Assembly: GCF_900103365.1 (NCBI RefSeq)
Contig: NZ_LT629703.1
Location: forward strand, 7,054,501-7,118,500
DNA from: Afipia sp. GAS231
Lineage (GTDB): Bacteria; Pseudomonadota; Alphaproteobacteria; Rhizobiales; Xanthobacteraceae
DNA: 64,000 nucleotides
Direction of reading: 5' to 3'
Shown here: piece by piece, positions 61,704-64,000 of the stretch
Numbering within the stretch: position 1 is the stretch's first letter
How the letters are laid out: every line of letters begins with the position of its first letter
Translations under genes and position numbers: made by a program
The notes under the pieces: generated by a model
Told to the model about the DNA's origin: nothing
Databases searched by the model: none
Seen by the model: the letters and a program-made list of their open reading frames with translations, nothing else

Positions 61704-62546
61704 GTGAACTGGCTGTGGCAGATCTTCGATCCGGCGAACATCGGAGCGTTCGTCACCCAGTTTCAAACTGAAATGACCCAGCCGGCGTTCTGGGTCGCGG
61801 TCGGCAAGATTATCTGGATCAACGTGCTGCTGTCCGGCGACAACGCGCTGGTGATCGCGCTGGCCTGCCGCGGGCTTGAGCCGCGGCATCGGCTGTGGGG
61901 CATGATCCTCGGCGCCGGCGCCGCGGTGATCCTGCGCATCATCTTCACCGGCATCGTCGCGACCCTGATGGAACTGCCGTACCTCAAGCTGGTCGGCGGA
62001 TTGGCGCTGGTCGTCATCGCAGCGAAGCTGCTGGTGCCCGAGCAGGAAGACGAGGAGGGCGTCGAATCCGCTTCCCATCTGTGGGCGGCGGTGCAGATCG
62101 TCGTCGTCGCCGATATCGTCATGAGCCTCGACAACGTGATCGCGGTGGCGGCTGCCGCCAATGGCAGCGTGCCGCTATTGGTGCTGGGCCTTGCGATCAG
62201 CGTTCCCCTGATCGTCGCCGGCGCGGCCCTGATCATGGCGCTGCTGTCGCGGCTGCCGATCCTGGTCTGGGCCGGCGCCGCGCTGCTCGGCTGGATCGCC
62301 GGCGATGTCATTGCCACCGACCCGGCCATTCATCCGAAACTCGATGCGCTGTTCGCGGGTCCGTTCGGCGCCAAGCTCGATTCGATGCTGGCGTCGCTTG
62401 GCGCAGCACCCCATTTTGCCAATCACGGCAACGGCGGCGAACTGGTTTGCGCCGTGCTCGGCGTCATCGTGGTGCTGGCCGTCGGCGCGATCTGGCGCAA
62501 GCGCGCGCTGCAAAAGCACGCCGCGCAATCCGCCACTGCGGCGTAG
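61704..62546 (+). CDS. TerC-family integral membrane protein
   Basis: A 280-residue protein starting at GTG. It has about seven hydrophobic segments and the TerC signatures LSGDNALVIALACRGL and SLDNVIAVAAAANG, with Asp residues in the membrane thought to bind metal. Family members export manganese or help metalation of exported enzymes. An insertion of about 45 residues (AIHPKLDALFAGPFGAKLDS) lies between the last two helices. Confidence 0.9.
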   Translation: MNWLWQIFDPANIGAFVTQFQTEMTQPAFWVAVGKIIWINVLLSGDNALVIALACRGLEPRHRLWGMILGAGAAVILRIIFTGIVATLMELPYLKLVGGLALVVIAAKLLVPEQEDEEGVESASHLWAAVQIVVVADIVMSLDNVIAVAAAANGSVPLLVLGLAISVPLIVAGAALIMALLSRLPILVWAGAALLGWIAGDVIATDPAIHPKLDALFAGPFGAKLDSMLASLGAAPHFANHGNGGELVCAVLGVIVVLAVGAIWRKRALQKHAAQSATAA

Positions 62547-62658
62547 CGGTTAGAGCGAAACCGGTAGTTAGGGCGTGGTCGAAGCTTTGCCGCCTTCGTG
62601 GCGCGCCGGCTCGGTTGCTGTCGGTCGTCGCAGCGGCTTTCGTTCCGCTGTCGGCCAA

Positions 62659-63249
62659 TCATTTGGGATCGACGGCCGTCAGCGTTGCGCCGTCGGCAAT
62701 GGACAAAATCGTTTTGACAAGTTGCGCCCGTTGTTTGGCCGAGAACGGCGATAGGCCAAGTACGTCCATGAACCACAGACCCTCTGTGGCGGCGTGCACC
62801 AGGGCGGCGCGCTCGAAGCCGACGTCATCGGCAAAGGGCGGGAAACGCTCTTTGAAGTAGCGACGAATTGGCTCGGCAGCCTCTGCCGTCATGGACCCCG
62901 CCACCAGCAGCTTCGTGCTGATCTGGTCGTCTCCATGGCTGTTATTTGCCGACGCCAGGACATAGGCCTTGAGCTGGCGGCCTCTGCCCTTGGGCAGACG
63001 TGTTGCCTCGGTCTCCCGCGCTGCCATGCGTCGATGCACAAGATGCTCGTTGGCGGCGGCGAGGAGTTGTTCCTTGAACCGAAAATGGTAGAGCAAGCCA
63101 CCCTTGCTGACACCCGCCCGGGCCGCGACGCCATCGAGTGTGACGGCAGGCACCCCGATATCTCCAATCAACTCAAGCGTGGCGTCCAGAATTTTGTCGC
63201 GGGCACTGGGACGTCCCCGCCTGCTGTTCGTTGCCTTCGATTCGCGCAT
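62659..63249 (-). CDS. TetR-family transcriptional regulator
   Basis: A 196-residue regulator. The helix-turn-helix is LELIGDIGVPAVTLDGVAAR, AGVSKGGLLYHFRFKEQL. The C-terminal TetR_C_37-like domain has LVHAATEGLWFMDVLGLSPF. The start at 63249 (MRESKATNSRRGRPSARD) is by analogy; upstream frame crosses the operator. It is divergent from the PLP-enzyme gene and probably represses both through the palindrome at 63301. Confidence 0.86.
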   Translation of the reverse strand: MRESKATNSRRGRPSARDKILDATLELIGDIGVPAVTLDGVAARAGVSKGGLLYHFRFKEQLLAAANEHLVHRRMAARETEATRLPKGRGRQLKAYVLASANNSHGDDQISTKLLVAGSMTAEAAEPIRRYFKERFPPFADDVGFERAALVHAATEGLWFMDVLGLSPFSAKQRAQLVKTILSIADGATLTAVDPK

Positions 63250-63300
63250 TTGACCCGCCAGTTCGTGAGCTTGCGATCGCCCTTGTCTTTCCGACGCGTA

Positions 63301-63330
63301 TTTACTATACCGTCTGGACGGTACAGTAAA
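63301..63330. promoter_or_regulatory. 30-base near-perfect palindrome, TetR operator
   Basis: Arms TTTACT-A-TACCGTC (63301-63314) and GACGGTA-C-AGTAAA (63317-63330) are complementary except at one position. A forward promoter TTGTCT (63283-63288), 17 bases, TATACC (63306-63311) has its -10 box inside it. The site lies between the divergent TetR and PLP-enzyme genes. Confidence 0.75.
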
Positions 63331-63356
63331 GTTAGCCCGAAACACCGGAGCGCCGC

Positions 63357-64000
63357 ATGTTACGACGTAACTTCCTTCTCGGCACGCTTGGGACGCTCGG
63401 GCTAGGCAGCGCGGGAGCCTTTGCCTTGCGCCCGACCGACGATGGCGCGCCGTATGACGAATACTTCAGGTCGTTGAACGAGGAGCTCAAGAAAAATGGC
63501 CCGATGCGGCCCTGCATGGTCATCGATCTCGACCGCATGGACCGCAACCTCGACCTCGTCACACAAACGCTGCACCGCGGCGCCAAGCACTACCGCATCG
63601 TCGAGAAATCGCTGCCGAACCGCTCGCTGATTCGCTACGTCGCCGAGCGTTCCGGCGCCAGGCGGCTGATGTCCTTTCATCAGCCCTTCCTCAATATCGA
63701 CGCTGAAGTGTTTCCCGACTTCGACATCCTGATGGGCAAACCGCTGCCGGTTCACTCCGCGTCGCTTTTCTACCGGCAGCTGAGGGGCCCGTTCGACCCA
63801 TCTCGTCAACTGCAATGGCTAATCGATACGCCCGCGCGCCTGCAGCAATACCTGCAGCTGGCCCAGAGTCTCGGCACCCGGCTGCGCGCCAACATCGAGA
63901 TCGATGTCGGGCTGCATCGCGGCGGGGTCGACAGCAATGCGACCCTGGGCCAGATGCTCGACATCATCAGCGCCAACCCGCAGCAACTCGAGTTTGCCGG
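63357..64000 (+). CDS. Exported fold-type III PLP enzyme (alanine racemase/DSD1-like), truncated by window end
   Basis: At least 214 residues, open at 64000. A Tat-type signal (MLRRNFLLGTLGTLGLGSAG) starts it. The barrel begins MRPCMVIDLDRMDRNLDLVT, like alanine racemase N-domains and D-threonine aldolase or D-serine dehydratase relatives. The likely PLP lysine is K84 in RIVEKSLPN; IEIDVGLHRGGVDS is a typical substrate-side segment. The C-terminal metal-binding part is outside the window, so the reaction is open. GGAG precedes the ATG. Confidence 0.82.
   Translation, partial: MLRRNFLLGTLGTLGLGSAGAFALRPTDDGAPYDEYFRSLNEELKKNGPMRPCMVIDLDRMDRNLDLVTQTLHRGAKHYRIVEKSLPNRSLIRYVAERSGARRLMSFHQPFLNIDAEVFPDFDILMGKPLPVHSASLFYRQLRGPFDPSRQLQWLIDTPARLQQYLQLAQSLGTRLRANIEIDVGLHRGGVDSNATLGQMLDIISANPQQLEFA

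Overview
The window is GC-rich chromosome of a Bradyrhizobium-like alphaproteobacterium (Nitrobacteraceae). This rests on conserved core gene order (alr-dnaB, rpsF-rpsR-DUF2232-rplI, fabD-fabG-acpP-fabF-mltG-yicC-gmk, lptF-lptG-lptD-surA-pdxA-rsmA), orphan TctC-type binding proteins, DUF6894-type small proteins and long intergenic palindromes. No rRNA, tRNA, CRISPR array or prophage was recognised.

Layout. Positions 1-7250 are accessory: the start of a secreted protein, an NHL-repeat protein, three IS110-family insertion sequences, an Mpo1-like membrane protein and a TetR regulator. Positions 7251-12000 hold an SDR, purF, cvpA and radA. Positions 12000-22950 are a patchwork of small proteins, an SPFH protein, a GFA protein, a cupin, two TctC receptors, exonuclease III, a glycoside hydrolase flanked by IS5-type remnants, a RidA protein and decayed genes. 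From 22958 most genes are housekeeping: alr, dnaB, cfa, a cytochrome c-like protein with a tandem repeat, the rpsF operon, a TetR-desaturase pair, the fatty-acid synthesis cluster, mltG, yicC, gmk, a secreted caspase-like protein, an ABC binding protein, an alcohol dehydrogenase, the LPS-export/outer-membrane operon, pepA, holC, an ABC-F ATPase, ndk, a TerC protein, and a TetR divergent from a truncated PLP enzyme.

The most interesting content is the IS110 trio. In each, the roughly 190-210 bases between the left end and the transposase start read as a bridge RNA. There is a 5' stem-loop, then a target loop whose two guides match the flanking DNA, then a donor loop whose two guides match the element's own ends. 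From these matches I derive ends at CT core dinucleotides. The two related copies come out at exactly the same span, 1172 bases including both cores. They lie head to head and appear to have inserted independently at the same position in both arms of one inverted REP pair.

Four TetR-family genes each have their own inverted-repeat operator immediately upstream, two of them overlapping readable promoters. Functionally, the core region links envelope building (fatty acids, LPS export, peptidoglycan terminators, D-alanine supply) with replication and translation genes.
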